NCBI GenBank assembly: GCA_937892915.1
Contig: CALBIC010000136.1
Location: 1 to 64,000 of the forward strand
Length of the DNA stretch: 64,000 nucleotides
DNA from: UBA5972 sp002430125
GTDB taxonomy: Bacteria; Pseudomonadota; Alphaproteobacteria; Rhodobacterales; Rhodobacteraceae
Direction of reading: 5' to 3'
Shown here in pieces: positions 44,999 to 54,248 of the stretch. Within the stretch, counting starts at the first letter, position 1. The number at the start of each line of letters is the position of its first letter. The translations under genes were made by a program, and so were the position numbers. The notes beneath the pieces were generated by a model. It had not been told where the DNA came from and did not search any database. It was given only the letters and a program-made list of their open reading frames with translations.

Positions 44999-45020
44999 CC
45001 AACCCTTGACCGAACCACAC

Positions 45021-45032
45021 TTTGTGATCACA
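45021..45032 (+). promoter_or_regulatory. Putative operator TTTGTGATCACA upstream of the GntR gene
   Basis: A 12-base site holding a perfect palindrome TGTGATCACA lies nine bases before the ATG of the GntR regulator gene. The identical 12-mer occurs upstream of sucC at 55549-55560, with an inverted partner at 55572-55583. The position suggests autoregulation. Binding by this regulator is an inference. Confidence 0.6.
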
Positions 45033-45040
45033 GTTGCCTT

Positions 45041-45691
45041 ATGGCGATAACACCAAAATCTTCTGATACAAACATCGCAGCGCATGATCGCGTTTATCGC
45101 GCGCTGCGTCAGCAAATCATGCATGGCGAGATCGCGCCGGGACACGCGCTGACCCTTCGCGGGATCGGAAAATCCTTTGATGTCAGCATGACTCCGGCTC
45201 GGGAATCCGTGCGCCGGTTGGTGGCGGAAGGGGCTTTGACATTGTCTTCCTCTGGAAGGGTAAGCACCCCTGAGCTTAGCAATGAACGGATCGAAGAACT
45301 GGCGTCGGTACGTGCATTACTGGAACCTGAACTGGCGATCCGCGCGTTGCCCCGCGCTTACCCGGCCTTGATTGACCGGCTTTGGGCGATCAATTCATCG
45401 GCTGATCAAATGGTCGTGAAGCATGATGCGATCAGTTATATCCGCAACAATCTGGAATTTCACCGAACGCTTTATCTGCGCGCCCAAGCGCCGGCGATGT
45501 TGGCGATGGTGGAAAATATCTGGCTGCAACTTGGCCCGACGATGCGCAGCCTTTATGGCAAGATGCAGGGGACTCATCGGCTGGGAAATCACGGTGCGAT
45601 CATTGCGGCATTGAAGGCGGGTGACGAGGCAGCGCTGCATATCGCGGTGCGAAATGATGTCACCAAAGGGTTGCGGATGTTGGCACGCTAA
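45041..45691 (+). CDS. GntR-family transcription regulator, FCD subfamily
   Basis: 216 residues. An N-terminal winged-helix DNA-binding domain (VYRALRQQIMHGEIAPG and SMTPARESVRRLVAEGAL, with the recognition helix) is followed by an FCD ligand domain (ALLEPELAIRAL, the NLEFHRTLYLRA metal-site block, GNHGAIIAALKAGD). FCD regulators sense small organic acids. The start lacks a ribosome site. Matching palindromes upstream of this gene and of sucC suggest it controls the 2-oxoglutarate dehydrogenase/succinyl-CoA synthetase operon and itself. The ligand is unknown; a TCA intermediate is a reasonable guess. Confidence 0.92.
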   Translation: MAITPKSSDTNIAAHDRVYRALRQQIMHGEIAPGHALTLRGIGKSFDVSMTPARESVRRLVAEGALTLSSSGRVSTPELSNERIEELASVRALLEPELAIRALPRAYPALIDRLWAINSSADQMVVKHDAISYIRNNLEFHRTLYLRAQAPAMLAMVENIWLQLGPTMRSLYGKMQGTHRLGNHGAIIAALKAGDEAALHIAVRNDVTKGLRMLAR

Positions 45692-45769
45692 CCGCCGCCG
45701 AAGCCGCCTGTCGATCAGACAGGGGCCTACGGCGGGTGTCTTTTGGCACAATTATAATAACTTAGAAGA

Positions 45770-47155
45770 TCAGACGTGGATTGCGCCGTCACCACAAGCC
45801 AGCGCCGCTTCGCGCATTGCTTCGCTAAATGTCGGATGCGCGTGACAGGTGCGGGCGAGGTCTTCGGCGGAGGCGCCGAACTCCATTGCGACGCAAACCT
45901 CGTGGATCAATTCGCCGGCGGCAGGGCCCATCAGGTGACAGCCGAGAATCCGGTCGGTGGTCGCGTCGGCGAGGATTTTCACGAAACCTTCGCCCTGAAA
46001 TGTGGACTTGGCGCGGGCGTTGGCCATGAAATTGAACTTGCCAACCTTATAGGCGCGACCCTGTTCTTTCAACGTTTCCTCGGTGGCACCAACCGAGGCG
46101 ACCTCGGGGTTGGTGTAGATCACGCCGGGAATTATGCCATAGTTTACATGGCCTTGCTGGCCAGCGATGGTTTCGGCGACGGCCATGCCTTCGTCTTCGG
46201 CTTTGTGGGCCAGCATCGGGCCGGTGATTACATCGCCCAGCGCCCAGATACCTGGAATATTGGTTTTCCAGTGATCGGTTTTTATTTGACCGCGATCAGT
46301 TTTTGCGATTCCAAGCTCCTCCAGACCCAGCCCGTCGGTGAACGGGCGGCGGCCGGTGGCGACCAGAACCACGTCTGAGTCCAGCGTGGATTCCGCATCG
46401 TTCTTACGCAATTTATAGGTGGTTTTCGCACCGTTTCCGGCCAGTTCAACCGACTGCACTGCCGCGCCCATCACAAAAGCAAGCCCTTGTTTTTTCAGGA
46501 TTCTCTGGAAGGTTTTGCAGATTTCCGCATCCATACCGGGGGTGATTTGGTCAAGGAATTCCACGACCGTGACCTTGGTGCCAAGACGCGCATAGACCGA
46601 GCCCATTTCAAGGCCGATCACGCCCGCGCCAATCACCACCATTGTGGCCGGGATTTTGGCCAGTTCCAACGCGCCGGTTGAGGTGACGATCACCTTTTCA
46701 TCAACAGGGACATTCGGCAGGCTGGAGGGCTCTGATCCGGTTGCGATAACGATATTCTTGGCATTGTGAACCGTGTCACCGACCGTAACCTGCCCGTTTC
46801 CGGTGAGTTTTGCCCAGCCTTTGATCCAGTCTATCTTGTTCTTTTTAAACAGAAATTCAATACCCTTGGTGTTGCCTTCAACGATACTGTCCTTGTATTC
46901 GATCATCTTGGGGAAGTCGATTTTCGGGGCATCCATCAGCAGGCCCATAGCGGCGAAATTATGGGTGGCATCGTGATAAGCGTGGCTGGCATGAAGCATC
47001 GCCTTGGACGGGATGCAGCCGACATTCAGGCAAGTCCCACCAAGGGTTTCGCGGCCTTCCACGCAGGCGGTTTTCAGGCCCAACTGGGCGCAGCGGATGG
47101 CACAGACATAGCCGCCGGGGCCACCGCCGATGATGATTACGTCATAGTCTGCCAT
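45770..47155 (-). CDS. lpdA: Dihydrolipoyl dehydrogenase (E3)
   Basis: 461-residue flavoprotein that reoxidises lipoamide of the 2-oxoglutarate dehydrogenase complex. FAD motif IIGGGPGGYVCAI, redox disulfide in GGTCLNVGCIPSK (Cys42, Cys47), NAD-binding GAGVIGLEMG, and the C-terminal active-site HAHPTFSEAM. It is the last gene of the suc operon. The 91-base gap after sucB holds a run of 11-base repeats. Confidence 0.97.
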   Translation of the reverse strand: MADYDVIIIGGGPGGYVCAIRCAQLGLKTACVEGRETLGGTCLNVGCIPSKAMLHASHAYHDATHNFAAMGLLMDAPKIDFPKMIEYKDSIVEGNTKGIEFLFKKNKIDWIKGWAKLTGNGQVTVGDTVHNAKNIVIATGSEPSSLPNVPVDEKVIVTSTGALELAKIPATMVVIGAGVIGLEMGSVYARLGTKVTVVEFLDQITPGMDAEICKTFQRILKKQGLAFVMGAAVQSVELAGNGAKTTYKLRKNDAESTLDSDVVLVATGRRPFTDGLGLEELGIAKTDRGQIKTDHWKTNIPGIWALGDVITGPMLAHKAEDEGMAVAETIAGQQGHVNYGIIPGVIYTNPEVASVGATEETLKEQGRAYKVGKFNFMANARAKSTFQGEGFVKILADATTDRILGCHLMGPAAGELIHEVCVAMEFGASAEDLARTCHAHPTFSEAMREAALACGDGAIHV

Positions 47156-47180
47156 TTGGGCCTCCTTAGGGTAAAATCAG

Positions 47181-47226
47181 GGTACACAACCCGTACACAA
47201 TGCGTATGATTCCCGTACATACGATT
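47181..47226 (-). repeat. 11-base iterated repeat between sucB and lpdA
   Basis: On the minus strand four units of about 11 bases run head to tail: GTATGTACGGG, AATCATACGCA, TTGTGTACGGG, TTGTGTACC. The same layout (12-base head, 14-base middle, 19-base tail) is found at 61093-61140. Each unit carries a GTAC-like core, so a repeated protein-binding site is possible. Confidence 0.6.
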
Positions 47227-47246
47227 TGCAGCTGGTTGATTTGGTT

Positions 47247-48446
47247 TCAAAGGTCCATCAGCAACCGACGGGGATCTTCCAGCGCCTCTTTCACCCGCAC
47301 AAGGAAGGTCACAGCCCCTTTGCCATCGACGACGCGGTGGTCGTAGGACAGGGCGAGGTACATCATCGGGCGGATCACGATCTGACCATCGACGACGACC
47401 GGGCGATCCTGGATTTTGTGCATTCCCAGAATGCCGGATTGCGGCGGGTTGAGGATCGGCGAGGACATCAGGGAACCGTAAACCCCACCGTTCGAGATGG
47501 TGAAGGTGCCACCCTGCATTTCGGCCATGCTGAGTTTGCCGTCGCGCGCCCGCAGGCCCAGTTCGGCGATGGTCTTTTCGATGGCGGCGAACCCCATCTG
47601 GTCGGCGTCGCGCACCACCGGAACCACAAGGCCGGTGGGGGTGCCGACGGCCACGCCCATATGGACGAAGTTTTTGTAAACCAGATCGGTGCCGTCGATT
47701 TCGGCGTTCACCTCGGGGACTTCGGCCAAGGCGTGGGTGCAAGCTTTGACGAAGAACGACATGAAGCCAAGTTTGACGCCGTGCTTCTTTTCAAACAGCG
47801 CTTTGTATTCGTTGCGCAGGTCCATCACGGCGGACATGTCGACCTCGTTATAGGTGGTCAACATGGCGGCGGTGTTTTGCGCGTCTTTCAGGCGCCGCGC
47901 GATGGTTTGGCGCAGGCGGGTCATTTTGACCCGTTCTTCGCGGGCGGCATCATCAGCGGCAACCGGCGCGCGCGGCGCGGCGGGGGCTGCTGGTGCTGGT
48001 GCCGGAGTTGCGACCGGCGCTGGTGCTGCGGCGTTCTGAACGTCTTCTTTCATGATGCGACCGTCGCGGCCAGTGCCGGTGACCTGTTCGGGGTCGAGAC
48101 CCTTTTCAGCCATCAGTTTCTTGGCAGACGGGGCGTCTTCGACATCTTTTGCGGGTGCTGGCGCAGCAGCAGGAGCCTCGATTTTTGCAGCAGGGGCAGC
48201 GGCGGCGGCACCTTCGTTGATCGTGGCAAGCAGGGCATCGACGCCGACAGTGGTGCCTTCGGCGGCGATGATTTCGCCAAGAGTGCCGGCGACCGGTGAT
48301 GGAACCTCGACCGTTACTTTGTCGGTTTCCAGTTCGCACAGCATTTCGTCAACCGCGACCGCCTCGCCGGGTTTCTTGAACCATGTGGCGATTGTGGCTT
48401 CGGTGACGCTTTCACCCAGAGTGGGTACGCGCAGTTCAGTTGCCAT
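47247..48446 (-). CDS. sucB: Dihydrolipoyl succinyltransferase (E2 of OGDH)
   Basis: 399 residues. The N-terminal lipoyl domain has the lipoylated lysine in ETDKVTVEV (Lys43). An Ala/Pro-rich linker, an E3-binding domain (SAKKLMAEKGLDPEQVTGTG) and the catalytic domain follow, with active-site HRVVDG (His370) near the C terminus. The ATG at 48446 begins ATELRVPTLGESV, the canonical E2 start; an in-frame ATG eight codons upstream is rejected. It transfers succinyl from E1 to CoA and follows sucA by four bases. Confidence 0.97.
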   Translation of the reverse strand: MATELRVPTLGESVTEATIATWFKKPGEAVAVDEMLCELETDKVTVEVPSPVAGTLGEIIAAEGTTVGVDALLATINEGAAAAAPAAKIEAPAAAPAPAKDVEDAPSAKKLMAEKGLDPEQVTGTGRDGRIMKEDVQNAAAPAPVATPAPAPAAPAAPRAPVAADDAAREERVKMTRLRQTIARRLKDAQNTAAMLTTYNEVDMSAVMDLRNEYKALFEKKHGVKLGFMSFFVKACTHALAEVPEVNAEIDGTDLVYKNFVHMGVAVGTPTGLVVPVVRDADQMGFAAIEKTIAELGLRARDGKLSMAEMQGGTFTISNGGVYGSLMSSPILNPPQSGILGMHKIQDRPVVVDGQIVIRPMMYLALSYDHRVVDGKGAVTFLVRVKEALEDPRRLLMDL

Positions 48447-48450
48447 TGGT

Positions 48451-51405
48451 TTATTCCCCTTCAATGCCAAGCGCGTCGTTCACCAGCGCGGCTTGTTGTA
48501 ATTTGTGTTGTGATGCCAGGCCCGTTGCCGGTGAAGCGGCGGCGGAGCGGCCTGTATAGACCGGGCGTTTGGTTTTCGCCTCGATCCGGCCAAGGATCCA
48601 TTCGATATTGGGTTCAACAAAGCTCCAGCCGCCCTGGTTTTTCGGCTCTTCCTGACACCAGATGACTTCGGCGTTCTTGAACCGGCTGAGTTCTTTTGAC
48701 ATCGACATGGCCGGGAAGGGATAGAACTGTTCCAGACGCAGAATGTAGACGTCGGTCAATGCGGCGGCGTCGCGGGCTTCCAGGAGGTCAAAGTAGACTT
48801 TGCCCGAACAGACCACCACGCGGCAGATATCATCGTCGCCTTTCAGGATAGTTTCCGAGTTACCCTTTTGCGCATCATCCCACAGAACCCGGTGGAAAGA
48901 CGAACCGGTCGCAAGGTCTTCGATGTTGGAGATCGCCATTTTGTGACGTAACAGGGATTTCGGTGTCATCAGGATCAGTGGTTTGCGAAAACTGCGATGC
49001 AACTGGCGGCGCAGGATGTGGAAATAGTTCGACGGCGTGGTGCAGTTGGCGACGATCCAGTTATCCTCGGCTGACATTTGCAGAAAGCGTTCCAGTTTGG
49101 CGCTGGAATGTTCCGGCCCCTGCCCTTCGTAACCATGCGGTAGCAGCAGCACGAGGCCGGACATCCGCAGCCATTTGCGTTCGCCGGAACTGATGAACTG
49201 GTCGATCATGATCTGCGCACCATTGGCGAAATCGCCGAACTGTGCCTCCCACAATGTCAGGGCGTTGGGTTCGGCAAGCGAGTAGCCGTATTCAAACCCC
49301 AGCACCGCATATTCCGACAGCATGCTGTCGATCACGTCATACTTGGCCTGACCCTCGCGGATGTTGTTCAGCGGATAATACCGCGCCTCGGTTTCCTGAT
49401 CTATAAAGGCGGAATGGCGTTGGCTGAAGGTGCCGCGGATGCTGTCCTGCCCGGCAAGGCGGACGGGGTAACCTTCAAGCAGCAGCGATCCAAAAGCCAG
49501 CGCCTCGGCAGTGGCCCAGTCAATGCCTTTACCCGATGCCAGCATTGCCTGCTTGGTTTCCAGTTGGCGGGTGACCGTGCGGTGCAAGTTAAAACCTTCG
49601 GGCGCTTGGGTCAGCGCGGCACCGACAGCCTGCAAATCGGGCATATCGACGGACGTAGCGCCGCGTTGGTATTCGCCCTTCTTTTTGTCCAGGTGCGACC
49701 AGCGACCGTCCAGCCAATCGGCCTTGTTAGGGCGGTATTCTTTGCCTGCCTCAAATTCTTCGTTCAGATGCGCCTGAAATGCGGCCTTCATATCCTCGAT
49801 CTCGCCTTCGGGGATCAGACCGTCAGCAATCAGACGTTCGGTATATAATTGCAGCGTGGTTTTGTGGGTTTTAATGTTCTGATACATCAACGGGTTGGTG
49901 AACATCGGCTCGTCGCCTTCGTTGTGACCAAAACGGCGATAACAAAAGATGTCGAGCACGACGTCCTTGTGGAACAGTTGCCGGAACTCGGTGGCGACGC
50001 GAGCGGCGTGGACCACGGCTTCGGGATCGTCACCATTGACGTGGAAAATCGGCGCTTCGACCATCAGCGCGATATCGGTCGGATAGGGCGACGAGCGGCT
50101 GAAATGCGGCGCGGTGGTAAAGCCAATCTGGTTGTTGACGATGACGTGCATGGTGCCGCCGGTGCGGTGCCCGACAAGACCCGACAAGCCGAAACATTCC
50201 GCAATAACCCCCTGACCGGCAAATGCGGCATCGCCATGCAGCAGGATCGGCAGAACGCGGGTGCGGTCTGTGTCGCCGATCTGGGTCTGTTTGGCGCGAA
50301 CTTTGCCCAGAACGACGGGGTTCACCGCCTCAAGATGGCTGGGATTAGCGGTCAGTGACAGGTGGACTTTGTTGCCGTCAAATTCGCGGTCGGACGAAGC
50401 CCCAAGGTGGTATTTCACATCCCCCGAGCCTTCGACATCAGTGGGCTTGAAACTGCCGCCCTGAAACTCGTTAAAGATCGCGCGGTAAGGTTTGGCCATC
50501 ACATTGGCCAGCACGGAAAGTCGGCCACGATGTGGCATGCCGATAACGATGTCCTGCACCCCCATGGCGCCGCCACGTTTGATGATCTGTTCCATCGCCG
50601 GGATCAGCGCCTCGCCGCCATCAAGACCGAAACGCTTGGTGCCCATATACTTGACATGGAGGAATTTCTCAAAGCCCTCGGCCTCGACCAGTTTGTTCAG
50701 GATCGCCTTGCGGCCCTCGCGGGTAAAGGCGATTTCTTTGCCATAACCTTCGATGCGTTCCTTCAGCCATCCGGCTTGTTCAGGGTCGGAAATATGCATG
50801 TATTGCAGCGCGAAAGTGCCGCAATAAGTGCGGCGCACGATGGCAAGGATTTCGCGCATCGAGGCGACTTGCAGGCCCAACACATTGTCGATGAAGATCG
50901 GGCGATCCATATCCTGTTCGGTAAAGCCATAGGACTTCGGATCAAGTTCCGGGTGCTTGTTGGTGTCGGTCATCTTGAGCGGGTCAAGATCGGCTGCCAG
51001 ATGGCCCCGGACACGGTAGGCGCGGATCAGCATCAGGGCGCGCAGGCTGTCCAGAACCGCCTGCTGCATCTGGGCGTCGGTCAGGGTGACGCCCTTTTCC
51101 TCGGCCTTGGCCTTGATCCTTTCGGCAGCCTTGGCGGGTTCGGCTGGCCACTGGCCGTCAAGGGCAGCGGTCAGATCATCGGATGGCTGCGGCGGCCAGT
51201 CGGCGCGCTGCCACGAGGCCCCGGCGGCCTCGGTCTTGACGTCGGCGTCGCTGTCACCCAGCGCTTTGAACCAAGCCTGCCAGCTTGCATCAACCGCGTT
51301 GGGGTCGGTGGCATAACGGGCATAAAGCTGCTCGATATAATCAGCGTTATGCCCTTGCAGGAAGCTTGAGGCGTGGAACTGGGTGTTGGGGGATTGTTCG
51401 GTCAT
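48451..51405 (-). CDS. sucA: 2-oxoglutarate dehydrogenase E1
   Basis: 984-residue thiamine-diphosphate enzyme, the complete OdhA/SucA length. The N-terminal E2-anchoring segment (FLQGHNADYIEQLYARY), the IVIGMPHRGRLSVLAN block, the GDAAFAGQGVIAE ThDP motif and the HNEGDEP metal motif are all visible. The C-terminal block QEEPKNQGGW is typical. It decarboxylates 2-oxoglutarate. It overlaps the DUF805-like gene by four bases, so its translation is coupled to that upstream membrane-protein gene. Confidence 0.97.
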   Translation of the reverse strand: MTEQSPNTQFHASSFLQGHNADYIEQLYARYATDPNAVDASWQAWFKALGDSDADVKTEAAGASWQRADWPPQPSDDLTAALDGQWPAEPAKAAERIKAKAEEKGVTLTDAQMQQAVLDSLRALMLIRAYRVRGHLAADLDPLKMTDTNKHPELDPKSYGFTEQDMDRPIFIDNVLGLQVASMREILAIVRRTYCGTFALQYMHISDPEQAGWLKERIEGYGKEIAFTREGRKAILNKLVEAEGFEKFLHVKYMGTKRFGLDGGEALIPAMEQIIKRGGAMGVQDIVIGMPHRGRLSVLANVMAKPYRAIFNEFQGGSFKPTDVEGSGDVKYHLGASSDREFDGNKVHLSLTANPSHLEAVNPVVLGKVRAKQTQIGDTDRTRVLPILLHGDAAFAGQGVIAECFGLSGLVGHRTGGTMHVIVNNQIGFTTAPHFSRSSPYPTDIALMVEAPIFHVNGDDPEAVVHAARVATEFRQLFHKDVVLDIFCYRRFGHNEGDEPMFTNPLMYQNIKTHKTTLQLYTERLIADGLIPEGEIEDMKAAFQAHLNEEFEAGKEYRPNKADWLDGRWSHLDKKKGEYQRGATSVDMPDLQAVGAALTQAPEGFNLHRTVTRQLETKQAMLASGKGIDWATAEALAFGSLLLEGYPVRLAGQDSIRGTFSQRHSAFIDQETEARYYPLNNIREGQAKYDVIDSMLSEYAVLGFEYGYSLAEPNALTLWEAQFGDFANGAQIMIDQFISSGERKWLRMSGLVLLLPHGYEGQGPEHSSAKLERFLQMSAEDNWIVANCTTPSNYFHILRRQLHRSFRKPLILMTPKSLLRHKMAISNIEDLATGSSFHRVLWDDAQKGNSETILKGDDDICRVVVCSGKVYFDLLEARDAAALTDVYILRLEQFYPFPAMSMSKELSRFKNAEVIWCQEEPKNQGGWSFVEPNIEWILGRIEAKTKRPVYTGRSAAASPATGLASQHKLQQAALVNDALGIEGE

Positions 51406-51920
51406 GGAAGGGTCTCCACCGTTGGATCATTGTCAGTCGGAAAAGTAAGAACAGAAAATAGTGCAGCAAAGCCGGGCACCGCCGTGAACGGCAGCGCCAG
51501 CGCAATCATGATTCCTGAAAAAGCATAGATGGCGCCCGGCAGAAAAGGGTGATGTTGTGCGGTTCCCATGCCGGAGGGAATACCAACCAGCGTTATGAGA
51601 AAAAGGTATGTCAGGACGCATATAACCGGGAACCACAAGTAAAGCCCAGATTGATTCGCATCCCGAAGCCTTCGTCGCGCGGCGCTGGACAAAGGCAGGG
51701 CGCAAACGGCTGTAAAGGCGAAAGCCAGAACATGGAATAAATTTTCAATGGACGTCAATCGCAGTTCATGCACGATACTTCCGAAACCAGGTCCGACAGC
51801 GAGCCAGAAAACGAACGAGAATACTACACTTGTGAACCACCAGAGTTCATTTGAGTCCGCCCGGCCCGAGAAGGTCACGGATTTCCGCACACGAGTAGTC
51901 ATGGCCTCTATCGGTCCCAT
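51402..51920 (-). CDS. DUF805-like membrane protein inside the suc operon
   Basis: 172 residues with four hydrophobic segments. The N-terminal FSGRADSNELWWFTSVVFSF resembles the FxGRxxRxEFW start of DUF805 proteins, and RRLRDANQSGLYLW matches the RRLHDxGxSGWW block of that family. Function unknown. It lies between sucD and sucA and overlaps sucA by four bases. GGAGG 12 bases before 51920 supports this start; the second Met at 51902 is an alternative. A strong hairpin precedes the gene. Confidence 0.75.
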   Translation of the reverse strand: MGPIEAMTTRVRKSVTFSGRADSNELWWFTSVVFSFVFWLAVGPGFGSIVHELRLTSIENLFHVLAFAFTAVCALPLSSAARRRLRDANQSGLYLWFPVICVLTYLFLITLVGIPSGMGTAQHHPFLPGAIYAFSGIMIALALPFTAVPGFAALFSVLTFPTDNDPTVETLP

Positions 51921-52028
51921 CGTTAAATCAATCCTCCGGCCCGGCGGACACGCCCCATGGTCGGGCGCGGCCCTGTGTGGTTGAAACTGGCGGTGTCGGG
52001 TTTCACGTTTGTCTTGTCCTTGCGGTGG

Positions 52029-52053
52029 AGGCCCCGGCGCATGGCCGGGGCTG
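52029..52053 (-). other. Strong hairpin between sucD and the DUF805-like gene
   Basis: A perfect 8-base-pair GC stem (52031-52038 with 52044-52051, five-base loop) starts nine bases after the sucD stop. There is no T-run on the minus strand, so it is more likely an mRNA-stability or processing stem than a terminator; it separates sucC-sucD from sucA-sucB-lpdA in the transcript. Confidence 0.65.
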
Positions 52054-52061
52054 CGTTGGGG

Positions 52062-52943
52062 TCAGCCAATCGCCTTAAGCACAGCCTCACCCAGACCGGC
52101 GGGGCTTTCGGCGACGACGATACCGGCGCGGCGCATGGCGTCGATCTTGCTTTCAGCGTCGCCCTTGCCACCGGCGACAATCGCACCGGCATGGCCCATG
52201 CGACGGCCCGCAGGGGCGGTGCGGCCAGCGATGAAACCGGCGGTGGGTTTCCAGCGGCCTCGCTTCTTTTCATCCGCCAGAAATTGTGCGGCTTCTTCTT
52301 CGGCGGACCCGCCGATTTCGCCGATCATGATGATCGAATGAGTGTCAGGATCGCCCAGAAACCATTCCAGCACGTCGATATGTTCGGTGCCTTTGATCGG
52401 ATCACCGCCGATGCCTACACAGGTCGATTGGCCTAGGCCGATGGCAGTGGTCTGGCCCACGGCTTCGTAAGTTAAGGTGCCCGAGCGGCTGACCACGCCG
52501 ACCGAGCCGGGTTTGTGGATATGGCCCGGCATGATGCCGATTTTGCATTGACCAGGGGTGATGACGCCGGGGCAGTTGGGGCCGATCAGCCGGGATTTGG
52601 AGCCATCCAGCGCCCGTTTAACCCGCATCATGTCCAGCACTGGAATGCCTTCGGTGATACAGACGATCAGTTCCATTTCAGCGTCAATCGCCTCCAGAAT
52701 CGCATCGGCGGCGAACGGTGGCGGCACGTAAATCGCGGTGGCGTTGGCTTGGGTCACGGCGCGGGCTTCGGCCACGGTGTTGAAGATCGGCAGGCCAATA
52801 TGTTCGCCGCCGCCCTTGCCCGGCGTTACGCCACCGACCATTTTAGTACCGTATTCAATGGCCTGTTGGCTGTGGAACGTCCCTTGCGAGCCGGTAAGAC
52901 CCTGACAGATAACGCGGGTTTGTTTGTTGACGAGTACGGCCAT
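52062..52943 (-). CDS. sucD: Succinyl-CoA synthetase alpha subunit
   Basis: 293 residues. CoA-binding domain begins AVLVNKQTRVICQGLTGSQGTFH; the phosphorylated histidine is in RRMGHAGAIVAG (His251), and VSRSGTLTYEAV is conserved. With SucC it makes ATP or GTP from succinyl-CoA. It is separated from sucC by two unrelated genes, which is unusual compared with the adjacent sucCD pairs of most bacteria. Complete and intact. Confidence 0.97.
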   Translation of the reverse strand: MAVLVNKQTRVICQGLTGSQGTFHSQQAIEYGTKMVGGVTPGKGGGEHIGLPIFNTVAEARAVTQANATAIYVPPPFAADAILEAIDAEMELIVCITEGIPVLDMMRVKRALDGSKSRLIGPNCPGVITPGQCKIGIMPGHIHKPGSVGVVSRSGTLTYEAVGQTTAIGLGQSTCVGIGGDPIKGTEHIDVLEWFLGDPDTHSIIMIGEIGGSAEEEAAQFLADEKKRGRWKPTAGFIAGRTAPAGRRMGHAGAIVAGGKGDAESKIDAMRRAGIVVAESPAGLGEAVLKAIG

Positions 52944-52958
52944 TGTTTTTCCTGTGTT

Positions 52959-53747
52959 TTAAGCTGCGCGATATAACAGCGCGTTAATATTGTCGTCAAA
53001 AGGCAGACGGATCGGATTCAGCAAGCGCACCGTCAGCCCTGCCTTTTTGGCGATGGCATCAAGATCAGCGGTGGTGAAATAATTGACGTGATCGGGATAG
53101 CGAAAGCCGACCCATTTGCGCCCCGTGACACGCCGGTTGACCGAGCCATAGTTTGGCACCAGTACATAGATCGCGCCGGTCGGTTTTAGCGCGCGTGCTG
53201 CCCCTTGCAGCGCGGTCAGAGGGTGTTCTTCGTGTTCCAGATAGCTGCTCATCACGATGCCATCGAAAAAGTCGGGTTCAAATTCGCGGATCGCGGTGGC
53301 TCCGGGGCCAAAGATGCAAAAGCCGCCTTGGGCGCGCATGTTGGTGTGGGCCCGTTTGGCCAGTTCTTTTGAGATTTCGATGCCGTAAAGGGTAAAGCCG
53401 TCGAACCGGTCCTGCGCGCCACCACAGCCAATATCCAGAACCTTGCCGCCACCAAACCACGCGCGGTATTTGTCCTCGGTGGATTTGCGAAACCATGTGT
53501 GGCGGAACCGGGTTGCGACATCCAGACGGTAAGCAACCGGGCTTTCATCCAAGCGCCGTTCGTGTTCGGTTACATAGGTTTTTTTTAGCCAGGCAAAATC
53601 CTGTTCCAGCGCGCCGTAACCGGGTGGGTTTTTAAGGTAGACATGGCCGCAATCAACGCATTGCTCGACTGACCAATGGTCGCGCGAATAGTCCTCGAGT
53701 TTGGTCGAGGCTGGTGCGTTGCAGATTGGGCAGGGGCGGATGGTCAT
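52959..53747 (-). CDS. Class I SAM-dependent methyltransferase with zinc-ribbon head
   Basis: 262 residues. An N-terminal Cys pair set (CPICNAPAS and CVDCGHVYL) probably binds zinc. A Rossmann methyltransferase fold follows, with motif I KVLDIGCGGAQD and the VMSSYLEHEEHP segment. It resembles methyltransferase_23-type proteins seen in surface-polysaccharide clusters; here it stands between sucC and sucD. Target unknown. It overlaps the next upstream gene by four bases. Confidence 0.85.
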   Translation of the reverse strand: MTIRPCPICNAPASTKLEDYSRDHWSVEQCVDCGHVYLKNPPGYGALEQDFAWLKKTYVTEHERRLDESPVAYRLDVATRFRHTWFRKSTEDKYRAWFGGGKVLDIGCGGAQDRFDGFTLYGIEISKELAKRAHTNMRAQGGFCIFGPGATAIREFEPDFFDGIVMSSYLEHEEHPLTALQGAARALKPTGAIYVLVPNYGSVNRRVTGRKWVGFRYPDHVNYFTTADLDAIAKKAGLTVRLLNPIRLPFDDNINALLYRAA

Positions 53748-54244
53748 GTATCTACGGCTTTTTGATCATTTGTTGGCAGTTGGTTTGCGACTGCGCCGAT
53801 GTAAGAAGCGGCGAGCGCACCAATTGCAAATTCTCTTGGACTGTGATCAGACGTCACTACAATTTTGCCTGCAAATATGGCCTCTCGCCCTTTGTAAGGA
53901 TTAGATGAGTCTTCGGGTTTTTCCCAAACAACTACAATCTCGCGCGCATGTACTAACGTACCCAGTACGTCAAATAGGTTGCCTTTTGGGGCCGCGCAGG
54001 TTGAAGCTGGCCAAAGTGGATCAATGAAAATGGTGGCTGACTTTAGGTTGTGCCACTCCATTACTCGTCGTCCATGAAAGGCGAACGACAAGATATCCGA
54101 AAGAATTTGGTCTTTGACCAGTTCTTTTAGGCTTCGGTCCGTGGGAAGTATCGCCGAACAAGCCAAACATAGCCGGACCGCACATTCTTGTGCCAAGCGT
54201 CCACTATGATGATCAAGCCAGTCCTGTGGGGCGATCTGTGGCAC
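53744..54244 (-). CDS. Hypothetical protein inside the suc operon
   Basis: 166-residue soluble protein with no recognisable domain, signal or membrane segment. It begins MPQIAPQDWLDHHSGRLAQE and has FIDPLWPAS and IVVTSDHSPREFAIGALAASYIG later. Base composition is lower in GC than the flanking suc genes, hinting at later acquisition. It starts four bases after the sucC stop and overlaps the methyltransferase gene by four bases, so it is translated within the operon. No function can be given. Confidence 0.7.
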   Translation of the reverse strand: MPQIAPQDWLDHHSGRLAQECAVRLCLACSAILPTDRSLKELVKDQILSDILSFAFHGRRVMEWHNLKSATIFIDPLWPASTCAAPKGNLFDVLGTLVHAREIVVVWEKPEDSSNPYKGREAIFAGKIVVTSDHSPREFAIGALAASYIGAVANQLPTNDQKAVDT

Positions 54245-54248
54245 CTTG

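Noticed and set aside
45776..46378. 200-codon open frame opposite lpdA, and similar long frames opposite sucB, sucA and sucC
   Set aside because: Antisense shadows of intact enzymes; biased Gly/His/Arg composition and no conserved motifs.
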